Below are positions 35,815 through 45,880 of a DNA stretch of 64,000 nucleotides, piece by piece (within the stretch, counting starts at the first letter, position 1; every line of letters begins with the position of its first letter). Under the pieces are notes generated by a model. It was not told the DNA's origin and did not search any database. It saw only the letters and a program-made list of their open reading frames with translations. The position numbers were made by a program, and so were the translations under genes. Origin of the DNA: Mesobacillus foraminis (lineage in GTDB: Bacteria > Bacillota > Bacilli > Bacillales > Cytobacillaceae); the NCBI RefSeq assembly GCF_004340465.1, contig NZ_SLVV01000005.1, positions 339,092 to 403,091 of the forward strand, read 5' to 3'.

Positions 35815-36722
35815 TGATTATTTTCAAGGTCCTCCAGAAGCTGCTCAAAATATGCAGGCAGAGGAGCTTCAAACTCAAGGTATTGCCCTGTCCGTGGGTG
35901 CTCGAATCCAAGCACGCCTGCGTGAAGCGCCTGACCTCCAATGTCAAGCGTTTTCCGCGGTCCGTACTTTGGATCCCCTGCCAGCGGATAGCCGATGTAT
36001 TTCATATGGACACGGATTTGATGGGTTCTGCCTGTTTCAAGCTGGCATTCAATAAATGTAAAATCTTTAAAGCGCTCAAGTACATTAAAATGGGTTACTG
36101 CATGTTTTCCATTATCCACTACAGCCATGCTCTGGCGATCCTTCTGATCACGACCAAGCGGCGCTTCAATGGTCCCGTAATCATGCGGAATGGTTCCATG
36201 GACGATCGCCTTATATTTCCGGGTTACAGTTTTAGCCACCAGCTGATTCACAAGGCTTTCATGGGCTAAATCATTTTTAGCAACCATTAAAAGCCCCGAA
36301 GTATCCTTGTCGATTCGGTGGACGATCCCCGGACGAAGAACACCATTGATGCCTGAAAGATCTTTGCAGTGAGCCATCAAGCCGTTGACTAGCGTTCCTG
36401 ACATATGGCCAGGTGCCGGATGTACAACCATCCCTTTTGGTTTATTGACCACCAGAACATCACTGTCTTCATAAAAAATTTCCAGGTCCATATCTTCTGG
36501 GACGACATCAAGCTCCTCTGGTTCTGGAATCTCTATCTCAATCTCATCGTTCAAGCTGCATTTATAATTAGCCTTTACGGCCTTTCCATTAACAAGGACC
36601 TGTCCATCTTTTAACCATTGCTGGACAAGGCTTCGGGACCATTCCCCATTCATGGAAGAAATCGCCTTGTCGATCCGCTCGCCGGCCAGACTTTCGTCAA
36701 TTTTTCGTATTATTTTCTCCAT
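35811..36722 (-). CDS. ylyB: RluA/RluD-family 23S rRNA pseudouridine synthase (YlyB)
   Basis: The protein is 303 residues. An N-terminal S4 domain (about 13-75, [32 protein letters not shown]) is followed by the pseudouridine synthase domain with the catalytic Asp motif [18 protein letters not shown] and [16 protein letters not shown]. By family and by position after lspA it corresponds to B. subtilis YlyB; the exact rRNA target (RluD-like positions in helix 69) is inferred. It overlaps lspA by 26 bp. Confidence 0.92.
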   Translation of the reverse strand: MEKIIRKIDESLAGERIDKAISSMNGEWSRSLVQQWLKDGQVLVNGKAVKANYKCSLNDEIEIEIPEPEELDVVPEDMDLEIFYEDSDVLVVNKPKGMVVHPAPGHMSGTLVNGLMAHCKDLSGINGVLRPGIVHRIDKDTSGLLMVAKNDLAHESLVNQLVAKTVTRKYKAIVHGTIPHDYGTIEAPLGRDQKDRQSMAVVDNGKHAVTHFNVLERFKDFTFIECQLETGRTHQIRVHMKYIGYPLAGDPKYGPRKTLDIGGQALHAGVLGFEHPRTGQYLEFEAPLPAYFEQLLEDLENNH

Positions 36723-37185
36723 ATGCCTTCTTTTTCGCCTCTCTCTCTTCCCTTAGCATTTGCAGCATTAATATCCCAACACCAATCACAAGTGCAGAGT
36801 CCGCAATGTTAAAAATCGGGAAATCATAACCAAAAATATAGGTGTTAATAAAATCAACAACTTCGCCTCGAAAAATCCTGTCGATAAAATTGCCGATTGC
36901 CCCTCCAAGCATAAATGCAAGAGAAGTACCCAATAGCCGTTTGCCCTTCGCTTCTTTCTGAATGTAATAAACCAGGGCAACCACCACTATAGAAGTAATA
37001 ATATAAAAAAACCACATTTGTCCCTCTAAAATTCCCCATGCTGCGCCACGATTCCGATGGGAAGTTATATACAGGAAGTTCTCAATGATCTGGATACTTT
37101 CACCAAGTTCCATGTTTTTTACAATCAGCCATTTAGTAAGCTGATCAAGCAGAATAATAAATAAGGCAATTATGTAATAAAACAC
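36697..37185 (-). CDS. lspA: Lipoprotein signal peptidase (signal peptidase II)
   Basis: It cleaves lipoprotein signal peptides after lipidation. The protein is about 162 residues with four membrane helices. Conserved parts: [25 protein letters not shown], and the catalytic aspartates in GNFIDR and [12 protein letters not shown] prefer GTG 37185, since GGAGGTTGC sits just upstream; the ATG at 37200 would contain that ribosome binding site and add only five residues. It is cotranscribed with ylyB. Confidence 0.95.
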   Translation of the reverse strand: MFYYIIALFIILLDQLTKWLIVKNMELGESIQIIENFLYITSHRNRGAAWGILEGQMWFFYIITSIVVVALVYYIQKEAKGKRLLGTSLAFMLGGAIGNFIDRIFRGEVVDFINTYIFGYDFPIFNIADSALVIGVGILMLQMLREEREAKKKAYGENNTKN

Positions 37186-37273
37186 AAAAGCAACCTCCAT
37201 ATCGGCTGGAAATCATTACTTTTGCATTTTAGCATAATGTTTTGGAAAACGACAGTGATTCTGCATTTTCCGT

Positions 37274-37558
37274 TTAAGAATAGAGCGGTTTGCGCAGGAA
37301 GAACCCCATTTGCCTGAAATCCTCTTCCGTCCGGGCGGTAGGCACCATCCCGAGCAAGCCATCCGGAATCAATTCTCCGGACATTTCACATTTTCCAAAC
37401 TGGCCTGATTCAATTTTCGACAGGGCTCTTTCTACATCATCCAGCTCCGCTTTAATATACAACAGAATGGTACTATTGTGCTCCGCATTCTCTATGCAGC
37501 TTAACAGTTCTTCTTTGGTTCGACGGAGCTCTTCATAGATAAAGTGATATTTCTTCAT
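37274..37558 (-). CDS. ylyA: DksA/TraR-like small protein, YlyA type, with degenerate zinc finger
   Basis: A 94-residue protein with a helical hairpin (about 5-45) and a DksA-type C-terminal segment, VERALSKIESGQFGKCEMSGELIP. In DksA this region is a C4 zinc finger. Here only one cysteine remains (GKCEMSGE, the second replaced by Ser), and no CxxC follows, so it should not bind zinc. Its place between ileS and lspA is that of B. subtilis ylyA, whose product binds RNA polymerase and affects germination genes in the forespore. A similar role is inferred. ATG 37558 has GGAGGCAGCGATAT upstream. Confidence 0.72.
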   Translation of the reverse strand: MKKYHFIYEELRRTKEELLSCIENAEHNSTILLYIKAELDDVERALSKIESGQFGKCEMSGELIPDGLLGMVPTARTEEDFRQMGFFLRKPLYS

Positions 37559-37664
37559 ATATCGCTGCCTCCGTTCCTGTTTAAAGCTATTATTGCCTGT
37601 AGTTTCCCTTCAACACGCTTAAACTTTTGACAAGCAGTACAGGAATTGTCGGAGAAGGAAATAT

Positions 37665-37700
37665 TTAAAAAAAAATGACCCCGGCACCAAGCCGGAGTCA
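37665..37700 (-). terminator. ileS terminator
   Basis: TGACTCCGGC / GCCGGGGTCA stem (with G-U pairs) followed by a T8 run on the minus strand, between ileS and ylyA. Confidence 0.85.
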
Positions 37701-37752
37701 TACAATTACTTCGTTTTATTTAATTCAATTGGAGCAACTTGGAAGATCACTC

Positions 37753-40518
37753 TTAATTGGAATAATGTTCTTTTAATACACTGGCACATCTCGGGCAAAC
37801 AGTTGGGAATTCTTCCACTTTTCCCACCTCTGGAGTGACAACCCAGCAGCGTTCGCAAGTTTCGCCTTCAGCCTTTGTTACCACGATAGCAGCATGTTCA
37901 AGCTTAACCGCATTTTCAGGAGCTTCTTCGTAGGATCCGGCAATTTCAAAGCCAGAGACAATAAAGAGCTGGCCCAGATTTTCTTCAATCGAATCCAGAA
38001 GTTCCTTTGTCCTGCCGTTTACATAAAGAGAAACTTTCGCAGCCAGGGACTTTCCAATTACCTTTTCATTACGTGCTTCTTCCAATGCTTTTAAGACATC
38101 ATCGCGCAGGTTTAAGAATGCATTCCACTTATCTTCGAGCTCTTTCTCATTAGGAATTTCCTTCGCTTCCGGCAAATCAGTCAGCTGGACACTTTCTTCA
38201 GTCACAGACGGGATAAATGACCAGACCTCATCAGCCGTATGGGAAAGAATTGGAGCAACCAGTTTAACAAGCGATAGAAGGCTCTCATGCAGAACAGTCT
38301 GAATGGCACGGCGGTCAGGATGATTGACTCCCTCGATATACAGGATATCCTTCGCAAAATCAAGGTAGAACGCACTCAGATCCAGTGTACAGAAATTATT
38401 GACTGCATGGTAGACACCTGCGAATTCATATTTTTCATAGGAATCGCGGACATGCTTAGTCAGCTTGTTCAGCTTAACGAGCATAAATTGATCAACTTCG
38501 CGAAGTTCCTCAAATGGGACAGCATCAGTTGCAGGATTAAAATCAGAAAGATTTCCAAGCAGGAACCTGAAGGTGTTGCGGATTTTACGGTAAACCTCGG
38601 CAACCTGCTTTAAAATCGCATCCGATACGCGGACATCTGCCTGATAGTCTACAGATGCTACCCACAGACGCAGGATATCAGCCCCAAGCTGGTTCATCAC
38701 TTTTGCAGGAACTACTACATTCCCAAGTGATTTACTCATTTTTCGGCCGTCGCCATCGAGGACGAATCCGTGGCTTAGTACTCCTTTATACGGTGCTTTC
38801 CCTGTAACGGCCACAGAAGTGGACAACGAAGAGTTGAACCAGCCGCGGTACTGGTCAGATCCTTCAAGGTAAAGGTCTGCCGGACGCTCAAGGTCATCCC
38901 GCTCTTCAAGAACAGCCTGATGAGATGAACCGGAATCAAACCAAACATCCATAATATCGGTTTCTTTCGTAAATTGTCCATTTGGACTGCCTGCATGTGT
39001 AAATCCTTCAGGCAATAAATCCTTGGCTTCCCGTTCAAACCAGATATTAGACCCATTTTCCCTAAATAGATTTGATACATGGTCAATGGTTTCGTCTGTG
39101 ATGATCGGATCTCCATTTTCAGCATAAAACACCGGGATTGGCACACCCCATGCACGCTGTCTTGAAATACACCAGTCTCCGCGGTCGCGGACCATATTAT
39201 AAAGTCTCGTTTCTCCCCACGCCGGAACAAATTTTGTATCATTAATCGCCTGAAGAAGGTCAGTCCTGAAATCTTTAATTGAAGCAAACCATTGTGCTGT
39301 TGCCCTGAAGATAACAGGCTTCTTTGTTCTCCAGTCATGCGGATAGGAGTGCGTGATAAAAGATAGCTTTAATAAGGCGCCTTTTTCCTGGAGCTTCTCT
39401 GTAATCGGTTTGTTGGCTTCATCATAGAACAGGCCTTCGAAACCTTCAGCTTCTGCCGTCATATACCCTTTATCATCTACAGGATTCAGCACTCCGAGGC
39501 CGTATTTTTGACCAACATAAAAGTCGTCTTCCCCGTGGCCTGGTGCCGTATGGACACAGCCTGTTCCTGCATCGGTTGTAACATGTTCACCTAGCATGAC
39601 AAGGGAATCACGGCCGTAAAGCGGGTGCTCTGCCACGATATTTTCAAGTTCTTTTCCTTCCACTTTTTGAACTGCCTTTGGATCTTCCCAGCCAATTTCA
39701 GCCGCAACACTCTCTAGCAGTGCCTCCGCAACAAGGTATTTCTTTCCGCTTTCTTCAACAACGACATATGTTAATTCAGGATGGACAGAAATACCAAGGT
39801 TCGCCGGAATAGTCCAAGGAGTTGTTGTCCAGATAACAATCTCAATATCATCTGACAGGACTCCCTGGCCGTTCTTCACCTTGAAGCCTACATAAATCGA
39901 AGCGGAACGCTTATCTTGATATTCAATTTCAGCTTCAGCCAGTGCTGATTCGCTGGAAGGGGACCAGTAAACCGGCTTTAGCCCTTTATAGATATAGCCC
40001 TTCTTGGCCATATCTCCAAACACTTTAATTTGCTGCGCTTCATACGCAGGCTTCAATGTGATATATGGGTTTTCCCAGTCTCCACGTACTCCAAGACGCT
40101 TAAATTGGGTTCTCTGGCTTTCAATCTGGCCGTAAGCATATTCTTCACACAGCTTGCGGAATTCAGCGACGGTCATTTCTTTCCGCTTAACGCCTTTATT
40201 TGTTAAAGCCTGTTCAATAGGAAGTCCATGAGTATCCCATCCAGGAACGTATGGAGAGGAGTAGCCTGTCATGGATTTATAGCGGACAATGAAATCCTTG
40301 AGGATTTTATTTAAGGCATGCCCGATATGAATGTCTCCATTTGCATATGGAGGTCCATCGTGCAGAATAAAGTGTGGCCGTCCCTCGGTCCTCTTCTGTA
40401 CTTTTTCATAAATATTCGTTTCTTCCCACTTCGCCTGGATATCCGGTTCCCGCTTAGGAAGATTCCCGCGCATTGGAAAATCCGTTTTCGGCATCAGCAA
40501 TGTATCTTTGAAATCCAT
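37753..40518 (-). CDS. ileS: Isoleucyl-tRNA synthetase
   Basis: It charges tRNA-Ile. The protein is 921 residues, class I. It has the HIGH motif in [16 protein letters not shown], the CP1 editing domain ([30 protein letters not shown]), KMSKSLGNV and a C-terminal zinc finger (CERCWVV and CPRC). ATG 40518 follows GGAGGAAAAAAG. The preceding T-box leader makes expression respond to uncharged tRNA-Ile. Confidence 0.98.
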   Translation of the reverse strand: MDFKDTLLMPKTDFPMRGNLPKREPDIQAKWEETNIYEKVQKRTEGRPHFILHDGPPYANGDIHIGHALNKILKDFIVRYKSMTGYSSPYVPGWDTHGLPIEQALTNKGVKRKEMTVAEFRKLCEEYAYGQIESQRTQFKRLGVRGDWENPYITLKPAYEAQQIKVFGDMAKKGYIYKGLKPVYWSPSSESALAEAEIEYQDKRSASIYVGFKVKNGQGVLSDDIEIVIWTTTPWTIPANLGISVHPELTYVVVEESGKKYLVAEALLESVAAEIGWEDPKAVQKVEGKELENIVAEHPLYGRDSLVMLGEHVTTDAGTGCVHTAPGHGEDDFYVGQKYGLGVLNPVDDKGYMTAEAEGFEGLFYDEANKPITEKLQEKGALLKLSFITHSYPHDWRTKKPVIFRATAQWFASIKDFRTDLLQAINDTKFVPAWGETRLYNMVRDRGDWCISRQRAWGVPIPVFYAENGDPIITDETIDHVSNLFRENGSNIWFEREAKDLLPEGFTHAGSPNGQFTKETDIMDVWFDSGSSHQAVLEERDDLERPADLYLEGSDQYRGWFNSSLSTSVAVTGKAPYKGVLSHGFVLDGDGRKMSKSLGNVVVPAKVMNQLGADILRLWVASVDYQADVRVSDAILKQVAEVYRKIRNTFRFLLGNLSDFNPATDAVPFEELREVDQFMLVKLNKLTKHVRDSYEKYEFAGVYHAVNNFCTLDLSAFYLDFAKDILYIEGVNHPDRRAIQTVLHESLLSLVKLVAPILSHTADEVWSFIPSVTEESVQLTDLPEAKEIPNEKELEDKWNAFLNLRDDVLKALEEARNEKVIGKSLAAKVSLYVNGRTKELLDSIEENLGQLFIVSGFEIAGSYEEAPENAVKLEHAAIVVTKAEGETCERCWVVTPEVGKVEEFPTVCPRCASVLKEHYSN

Positions 40519-40621
40519 TCTTTTTTCCTCCTACAGTTAACTTGCAACTAGACATGATCTGAAGTGTTATTTCATAAAACCTCTGTTAAACACGATACCT
40601 TTTAACAAGAGCCTAAATAAA

Positions 40622-40885
40622 TAAAAAAACCTTCTCATCCCAGAAAGGGACGAGAAGGTTTTTTCCCGTGGTACCACCCTAATTGGACATTTCTGCACTT
40701 GCAGGAATAGTCCGCTTTAGCATTCTTAACGTGAATGATTCGCCTGCACTTAATTATCCCATGCGGAATGTTCAGTTGGGAACTACAGGGTGATCTTCGG
40801 ATTTTCCACTTATCCCGGGCTCCCACCATCCCCGGCTCGCTTTTCCATAAGTGTAAAGAAAATCGTACTGTCCCTGTCACCGTTT
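40622..40885 (-). promoter_or_regulatory. T-box riboswitch (isoleucine) in the ileS leader
   Basis: The invariant T-box AGGGTGGTACCACGG lies at 40666-40680 on the minus strand. The terminator AACCTTCTCGTCCC / GGGATGAGAAGGTT plus a T-run follows (40623-40662). A stem I region upstream has the typical GAAGATCACCC element; ATC (40792-40794) is the likely Ile specifier codon. Uncharged tRNA-Ile stabilises the antiterminator. Confidence 0.95.
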
Positions 40886-40891
40886 CAATCA

Positions 40892-40922
40892 TGTATAGCA
40901 CTTTTAAGAAATTATATGCCAA
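40892..40922 (-). promoter_or_regulatory. Candidate promoter of the ileS T-box leader
   Basis: An extended -10 element, TGCTATACA (-10 box 40892-40897), lies just upstream of stem I. The nearest -35-like TTGGCA (40917-40922) is 19 bp away, so the -35 box is uncertain. Confidence 0.45.
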
Positions 40923-40936
40923 TATTCATGGCAGCG

Positions 40937-41458
40937 TCAAGCCAATGAATCTTCTTCTTCTCTTGCAGCCGATTTTAGTTCAGTTGCATCAAGCTCGTAT
41001 TCAAGCAAGTGATCCCAGTCATCATTATCAAGCATGTCAAGCTGCGCCGCAACCAGCATTTTAAACCGATTACGGAAGACTTTGGATTGTTTTTTCAATT
41101 CTTCAATTTCCAGTGCGATTTTACGGGCCTTGGACAATGACTCGTTGATGATGCGATCTGCATTCTTTTCCGCTTCTTTAATGATCAGCTTCGCTTCTTT
41201 CTGGGCGTTTCTTTTAACTTCTTCTCCCGCTTCCTGTGCAATTACGATCGATTTATTCAAAGTTTCTTCAATAGTGGTGAAGTGGCCAAGACGGGAATTC
41301 ATGTCATTAAGCTTCTCTTCAAGCTCTTTTTTTTCACGTATGAGCATTTCATAATCTTTGATCACCTGGTCCAGGAACTCATTGACCTCGTCCTCATCAT
41401 AACCACGAAATCCTTTACTAAATTCTTTGTTGTGTATATCTAACGGCGTTAAAGGCAT
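40937..41458 (-). CDS. divIVA: Septum site and cell-pole scaffold DivIVA
   Basis: A coiled-coil protein that binds curved membrane at septa and poles, recruiting MinJ/MinCD and, in sporulation, RacA. The protein is 173 residues. The lipid-binding N-domain starts PLTPLDIHNKEFSKGFRGYDEDEVNEF (the exposed Phe in KGFRGY is the membrane anchor), followed by coiled coil (about 30-155) and the tail DDWDHLLEYE. I start at ATG 41458, behind GGGAGGTGG; the upstream in-frame codon at 41473 spans that ribosome binding site. Confidence 0.96.
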   Translation of the reverse strand: MPLTPLDIHNKEFSKGFRGYDEDEVNEFLDQVIKDYEMLIREKKELEEKLNDMNSRLGHFTTIEETLNKSIVIAQEAGEEVKRNAQKEAKLIIKEAEKNADRIINESLSKARKIALEIEELKKQSKVFRNRFKMLVAAQLDMLDNDDWDHLLEYELDATELKSAAREEEDSLA

Positions 41459-41482
41459 GACGCCACCTCCCATTAAGTTTAA

Positions 41483-41511
41483 CTAGTATGTATAGAAGAA
41501 TAATTCGACAA
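41483..41511 (-). promoter_or_regulatory. Candidate sigma-A promoter for divIVA
   Basis: TTGTCG (41506-41511), 17-bp spacer, TACTAG (41483-41488) on the minus strand, 25 bp before the start codon. Moderate consensus. Confidence 0.4.
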
Positions 41512-41546
41512 GAAAACTAAAAATCCTGCTATTTTCTACTATATCT

Positions 41547-42320
41547 TTATTTTTGTCTTCCGGCAATAACCCGCCATTTTTCTTTTTTTGTTTTTCCTTC
41601 GATTGTCGCAATTTTCGAACGCCCTAGGCCGCGTACTGAAATAATATCGCCTTCCCCGCATTCAAAGGCTGGATTTTCAATTTTTGTCCAGTTCACTTTA
41701 ACTGCACCCTGTTGAACATAGAGCTGCGATTTTTGCCGGGAGATATTATACAGAGCAGAAATCATGGTATCAAGCCTCAGTGAGGACGCTGTTACTGAAA
41801 GCTCTTTCCAAACCTCTTCAGGTTGAATAGCATCTAAAAGCGAAATTTCTTTGAGGCTGATTCCAGCTCTGCCTATACTCTCGAGATTCATCCTGACATA
41901 GTCGGCTATTTCAGCTGCAGCGTAAAATTGTACCTGATCCCCTTTTAACAGGATATCACCGAACTTTCCCCGTTTCAGACCTAAAGACATCAAGCTTCCC
42001 AAAACCTGCCGGTGCTCGATGGAGATAAACTTTTTAGCATAAACGAGTTCGAATAAACTAATTTGGAAATCTTCCGTGTCAGGTTCCAAATACTCAGGAT
42101 AGATAAGGGTACGCTGACGCTCCGCACCGTTATTCCCGCCGAATAATTTCCACTTTACCTCCGAATGGCTGCCAATGATCGTTTTAACAATCTGCTGTTC
42201 CCTGGGATCGAGGAAATCTGTCAGCTTCGGGGCATACGAATGTTCCACATATTCCTTCCAGCCGATAGCCTGGTCGATAAAATCCCGTTCCTCCGGGCGA
42301 AAATGCTGATAAATATTCAT
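41547..42320 (-). CDS. ylmH: S4-domain RNA-binding protein YlmH
   Basis: A 257-residue protein with an N-terminal YlmH domain (about 1-175) and a C-terminal S4 domain (about 180-245, LDTMISALYNISRQKSQLYVQQGAVKVNW). In B. subtilis YlmH binds 50S-peptidyl-tRNA complexes and can support alanine tailing by RqcH. I start at ATG 42320 (MNIYQHFRPEE) with AAGGAG upstream; an upstream frame to 42347 has no clear support. A hairpin in the ylmG-ylmH gap may reduce its transcription. Confidence 0.93.
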   Translation of the reverse strand: MNIYQHFRPEERDFIDQAIGWKEYVEHSYAPKLTDFLDPREQQIVKTIIGSHSEVKWKLFGGNNGAERQRTLIYPEYLEPDTEDFQISLFELVYAKKFISIEHRQVLGSLMSLGLKRGKFGDILLKGDQVQFYAAAEIADYVRMNLESIGRAGISLKEISLLDAIQPEEVWKELSVTASSLRLDTMISALYNISRQKSQLYVQQGAVKVNWTKIENPAFECGEGDIISVRGLGRSKIATIEGKTKKEKWRVIAGRQK

Positions 42321-42349
42321 GCATGATTGCTCCTTAAGTATGTTCATAA

Positions 42350-42377
42350 AACAAAAAGGGCCTTGAACAAGACCCTA
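42350..42377 (-). terminator. Intrinsic terminator or attenuator between ylmG and ylmH
   Basis: AGGGTCTTG / AAGGCCCT stem with a 3-nt loop and TTTTTG after it on the minus strand. Being inside a run of functionally linked genes, it may be a partial terminator. Confidence 0.65.
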
Positions 42378-42396
42378 ATGTCCATTATTTTATTTG

Positions 42397-42657
42397 TTAA
42401 ATCCAATTAAACAATTGAATCAATCCACCGCTGGCAAAGCGCAGCACTAAAAATGCAACAATAGGCGAGATATCAATCATGCCAAGTGATGGAATAAACC
42501 TTCGGAACGGCTCGAGATACGGTTCACAAATTCGTGCCAGAAACTGTCCGATTGCGGTCTCCCTTGCATTAGGGAACCAGGACATGAAAATATAAATAAT
42601 CAGCGCCCATTGGTAAAGCTGTATTAAATTAAGCAATATTGAAAGCAAAAAATCCAT
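42397..42657 (-). CDS. ylmG: YggT-family membrane protein YlmG
   Basis: An 86-residue protein with two membrane helices (about 1-25 and 60-80) and the YggT signature [40 protein letters not shown]. The family is linked to cell division and to nucleoid or membrane organisation; no biochemical activity is known. ATG 42657 follows AGGAGTTA, 6 bp after sepF. Confidence 0.92.
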   Translation of the reverse strand: MDFLLSILLNLIQLYQWALIIYIFMSWFPNARETAIGQFLARICEPYLEPFRRFIPSLGMIDISPIVAFLVLRFASGGLIQLFNWI

Positions 42658-42663
42658 TAACTC

Positions 42664-43104
42664 CTACCACCTCGACTCCTGAAAATCCCGTTCCTGCATC
42701 AGTTCAGAAATATTGCCTGATACCTCTACGTTGTCCGGGGTGCACAAAATGATATTTGTACCAATCTTTTGGATATCTCCCCCAATGGCATACACAGTCC
42801 CGCTAAGAAAGTCGACTATCCTTTTGGCCTGGTCCGCTTCAATTCGCTGAAGGTTTACAACCACTGCACGCCTGCTCTTCAAGTGATCGGCAATATCCTG
42901 TGCTTCCGCGTAGACCCTTGGTTCCATCAGGATGACCTTTGAAGATTTCTGCACACTTTGCAGGCTTACAACATTCTGTTTCTGGGCTGGCTGCTGCTTT
43001 GATGGTTTTACCGGCTGACTTTCTTCTTCGATCATTTCCTCATCATTATAGTCATATTCATCTTCAAGAAAGAAAAATGTCTTAATTTTTGATTTCAGGC
43101 TCAT
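42664..43104 (-). CDS. sepF: Cell division protein SepF
   Basis: SepF anchors and bundles FtsZ filaments into rings at the septum. The protein is 146 residues: an N-terminal membrane-binding amphipathic helix ([12 protein letters not shown]), an acidic linker, and a core (about 60-140) with [44 protein letters not shown] and [19 protein letters not shown] start at ATG 43104 with GGAGGTGCAGG upstream; the longer frame to 43128 begins within ylmE. Confidence 0.96.
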   Translation of the reverse strand: MSLKSKIKTFFFLEDEYDYNDEEMIEEESQPVKPSKQQPAQKQNVVSLQSVQKSSKVILMEPRVYAEAQDIADHLKSRRAVVVNLQRIEADQAKRIVDFLSGTVYAIGGDIQKIGTNIILCTPDNVEVSGNISELMQERDFQESRW

Positions 43105-43117
43105 TTTCCTGCACCTC

Positions 43118-43789
43118 CTATTTACCAACCAAAGCAGTGCCTATGCGGACCATTGTAGCTCCTTCTTCAACAGCTACATGATAATCATTGGACATTCCCA
43201 TTGAAAGCTCGCTGCAAGGAGCATAATCAAGCTTTAACTCCTGTACTTCCTGCTGTAAAGTTTTTAATTTCCGAAAACAATTCCTCAATACTTTTTCATC
43301 GTCTGTATGGGGAGCCATGGTCATCAATCCTGCTACACGAATATTCTGGAACTCCCTTAGCTGCCTCACAAAATCCAGGACGGAATCAGGTTCAAGTCCA
43401 TGCTTGGATTCCTCGCCGGATACGTTAACCTGAATCAGGCAATTGACGGGCGAAGCTGCCCGTTTGTCAACTTCTTTGGCCAGTGACAGCCTGTCCAGAG
43501 AATGAAGATAGCTGATTTTATCAATTACATTTTTGACCTTGCGGGTTTGAAGGGTTCCTATGTAATGCCAAACAGCCTTGTCTCCAAGGTGTCCCCATTT
43601 TTCAACCAGCCCTTCATCCCGGTTCTCACCCAGATCAATGATTCCGGCTTCAACAGCTTCAGCAGCCCGATCAATGCTTACATACTTCGTCACAGCAATT
43701 ATTTTCACTTCTTCAGGGTTACGGTCTGCAGCCTTACACGCGGCTGCTATAGAATCCATTACCCTATCCAAATTTACCTTCACGCTCAT
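43118..43789 (-). CDS. ylmE: YggS-family PLP homeostasis protein YlmE
   Basis: A 223-residue PLP-binding TIM-barrel protein without known catalysis, thought to buffer pyridoxal phosphate. It has the PLP Lys motif [49 protein letters not shown] and [29 protein letters not shown] 43789 directly abuts the ylmD stop, so the two are coupled. Confidence 0.94.
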   Translation of the reverse strand: MSVKVNLDRVMDSIAAACKAADRNPEEVKIIAVTKYVSIDRAAEAVEAGIIDLGENRDEGLVEKWGHLGDKAVWHYIGTLQTRKVKNVIDKISYLHSLDRLSLAKEVDKRAASPVNCLIQVNVSGEESKHGLEPDSVLDFVRQLREFQNIRVAGLMTMAPHTDDEKVLRNCFRKLKTLQQEVQELKLDYAPCSELSMGMSNDYHVAVEEGATMVRIGTALVGK

Positions 43790-44617
43790 TTATGGATGAA
43801 AATCCTCCTTCCAACCGATAAAAGCAATCATGCGACCTGTATTTCCCCCATCCTTCCGGTGAGAATAAAAATGGTTGCTATTGCAGCTAGTACATAAATT
43901 CGTTGGCAAAATGTTATCCTCTTTAATGCCAGCACTCATAAGTATTAGTTTATTAGTTTCTTTGAGGTCAAGAGAATACTGGCCCTCGCTAATTTGATTA
44001 TATGGTTTTTTTTCGACACCTACTAGTATTTTTTCTGCTAAATCGATAACTTTTCTATCTACAATATAACATTTTTTGCATATAGATGGGCCAATGACCA
44101 CAGAAATATTCTCCAGTGAACTTCCATTTTTCACAAAAAGCGATATCATTTCCTTTCCAATACCTGCAACTGTCCCTTTCCAGCCGGCATGTGCAAGTCC
44201 AATGATGCCAGCTTTCACATCAAAAAAATAAAGCGGGACACAGTCGGCGAAACAAAGAGTCAGCAGTGTGCCTTTATCCCTTGTATAAAATCCGTCAGTC
44301 GCCTTGAATGAAGTATGGTAATTATTAGCTCCTCTTCCTCTGTCGGCTTTTGACACTTTTTGGATATAGACTTCGTGTGTCTGCTCGGCTCCAATCCAGC
44401 AGGTTAATGGGAAATCGACCTTTTCCGAGAAAAGGACGCGATTCCCGCACACTGCTTTTTCCGCGTCCCCAACATGAAACCCAAAGTTTAATCCGAAATA
44501 ATCCCCATTGCTTATTCCGCCGTTTTTGGTTGAAAATCCTGCGAGTAAACCTGGTGATTGTTCCATCCATGATTCAATCGTAAAGAATTCTTTTGAAGTT
44601 AAGCTAAATGGTTCCAT
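43790..44617 (-). CDS. ylmD: Multicopper-oxidase-like (DUF152/laccase-domain) protein YlmD
   Basis: A 275-residue protein of the YfiH/DUF152 family; relatives are purine nucleoside phosphorylases/deaminases and peptidoglycan quality-control enzymes. Metal ligands are in CFADCVPLYFF, GLAHAGWKGTVAGIGKEM and the C-terminal segment NHFYSHRKDGGNTGRM. Which activity applies here is not clear from sequence. It starts the ylmD-ylmE-sepF-ylmG unit. Confidence 0.9.
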   Translation of the reverse strand: MEPFSLTSKEFFTIESWMEQSPGLLAGFSTKNGGISNGDYFGLNFGFHVGDAEKAVCGNRVLFSEKVDFPLTCWIGAEQTHEVYIQKVSKADRGRGANNYHTSFKATDGFYTRDKGTLLTLCFADCVPLYFFDVKAGIIGLAHAGWKGTVAGIGKEMISLFVKNGSSLENISVVIGPSICKKCYIVDRKVIDLAEKILVGVEKKPYNQISEGQYSLDLKETNKLILMSAGIKEDNILPTNLCTSCNSNHFYSHRKDGGNTGRMIAFIGWKEDFHP

Positions 44618-44681
44618 ACCCTACCCCTAGTCATTTTCTTTAGTGTAGCATAACAAGCGTTTCCGGGGGAAACAAAAGCCC

Positions 44682-44951
44682 CTATTCATTGTCCTTTACT
44701 TCCTTTATTTCTCCGTAATCTCTAAACCTTACAAGGATTACATCCTCTCCTATTTTCAGGATATTCTGCCAGGGAATTACCACTTCTTCATCTTTCCCAA
44801 AAAGGCCCAGGACCTTTCCGGCACCGCCGATGATAACAGCTTCAATTCTCCCGGTATTTAGATTTATTTCGATATCTTCAATATTTCCTAATCTTTTCCC
44901 ATCCGAAACATTCACAACATCCTTAATTTGAAACTCAGAGACTTTCAGCAT
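44682..44951 (-). CDS. ylmC: PRC-barrel protein YlmC (YlmC/YmxH family)
   Basis: An 89-residue single PRC-barrel protein: FQIKDVVNVSDGKRLGNIEDIEINLNTGRIEAVIIGG, ending in IPWQNILKIGEDVILVRF. Members lie next to sigG or in other sporulation loci; the role is unknown. ATG 44951 follows GGGAGGAAG. It lies 112 bp after sigG and is separated from it by a terminator. Confidence 0.9.
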   Translation of the reverse strand: MLKVSEFQIKDVVNVSDGKRLGNIEDIEINLNTGRIEAVIIGGAGKVLGLFGKDEEVVIPWQNILKIGEDVILVRFRDYGEIKEVKDNE

Positions 44952-45029
44952 GTATCTTCCTCCCTGCCATCACTTATTAGAATATATGAAAGCAGGACGA
45001 ATTTTCATGATAGCTTTATTTCCGGCCAC

Positions 45030-45058
45030 AAAAATAAAAGCTGCCCTGCAGGCAGCTC
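45030..45058 (-). terminator. sigG terminator
   Basis: AGCTGCC-TGCA-GGGCAGCT stem followed by TTTTATTTTTG on the minus strand, right after the sigG stop. Confidence 0.85.
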
Positions 45059-45063
45059 CTTTA

Positions 45064-45843
45064 TTAATTCTGGATATTTTTATTCATCTGTTTTATGGCT
45101 GCTTTCTCCAGCCTTGACACTTGGGCTTGAGATATGCCTATTTCCTCGGCTACCTCCATTTGCGTTTTCCCCTGGAAGAAACGTTTCCTCAAAATCAGTT
45201 TTTCCCGTTCATTCAGGCGGCGCATACCCTCTTTGAGTGCTATTTCTTCAATCCAATTTGTATCCTTATTGCGTTCGTCACTAAGCTGATCCATTACATA
45301 GATCGGGTCTCCGCCATCATTGTAAATTGGTTCAAAAAGGGAGACGGGATCCTGGATAGCATCTAGAGCAAAAACAATTTCTTCGTGCGGCACTTCAAGC
45401 ACTTTGGCAATTTCTTCAGCAGTCGGTTCCCTTGAAACCTGGCTCATCAGCTTTTCCCTCACCTGCAATGCTTTATAAGCAATGTCTCTTAGCGATCGGG
45501 AAACCCTGATTGGATTGTTATCCCTGAGATACCTTCTAATCTCTCCAATAATCATTGGAACAGCGTAGGTTGAAAACTTTACATTTTGACTTAAATCGAA
45601 ATTATCTATGGATTTCATGAGTCCAATACAGCCAACCTGGAATAGATCGTCAACAAATTCCCCCCGGTTGTTAAAGCGCTGTATAACACTTAAAACAAGC
45701 CTCAGGTTTCCATTTACAAGTTTCTCCCTTGCTGATAACTCACCGCTTTGCATTTGTTTGAAAAGTTTTCTCATCTCTTCGTTTTTCAAAACTGGCAATT
45801 TTGAAGTATCTACACCGCAAATTTCCACTTTGTTTCGAGTCAA
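45064..45843 (-). CDS. sigG: Late forespore sigma factor SigG
   Basis: RNA polymerase sigma-G, active in the engulfed forespore. The protein is 259 residues. Its N-terminal start RNKVEICGVDTSKLPVLKNEEM is typical. Region 2 (GNLRLVLSVIQRFNNRGEFVDDLFQVGCIGLMKSIDNFDL) and region 4 helix-turn-helix (KTQMEVAEEIGISQAQVSRLEKAAIKQM) are intact. The start is TTG 45843 with AAGGAGGG upstream; that ribosome binding site is part of a hairpin (45851-45868), so translation should be weak. Transcribed from its own sigma-F-type promoter, and probably also by readthrough from sigE. Confidence 0.97.
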   Translation of the reverse strand: MTRNKVEICGVDTSKLPVLKNEEMRKLFKQMQSGELSAREKLVNGNLRLVLSVIQRFNNRGEFVDDLFQVGCIGLMKSIDNFDLSQNVKFSTYAVPMIIGEIRRYLRDNNPIRVSRSLRDIAYKALQVREKLMSQVSREPTAEEIAKVLEVPHEEIVFALDAIQDPVSLFEPIYNDGGDPIYVMDQLSDERNKDTNWIEEIALKEGMRRLNEREKLILRKRFFQGKTQMEVAEEIGISQAQVSRLEKAAIKQMNKNIQN

Positions 45844-45850
45844 TCATTTT

Positions 45851-45868
45851 CCCTCCTTACAGGAGCTG
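45851..45868 (-). promoter_or_regulatory. Hairpin sequestering the sigG ribosome binding site
   Basis: CTCC-TGTAA-GGAG at 45853-45865 (minus strand) pairs the Shine-Dalgarno core with an upstream complement. With the TTG start it predicts low sigG translation. B. subtilis has a comparable element, as I recall. Confidence 0.65.
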
Positions 45869-45880
45869 CTGTACAAAATT

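Noticed and set aside
38775-39338. Second minus-strand frame of 187 residues within ileS
   Set aside because: Out-of-frame shadow of ileS.
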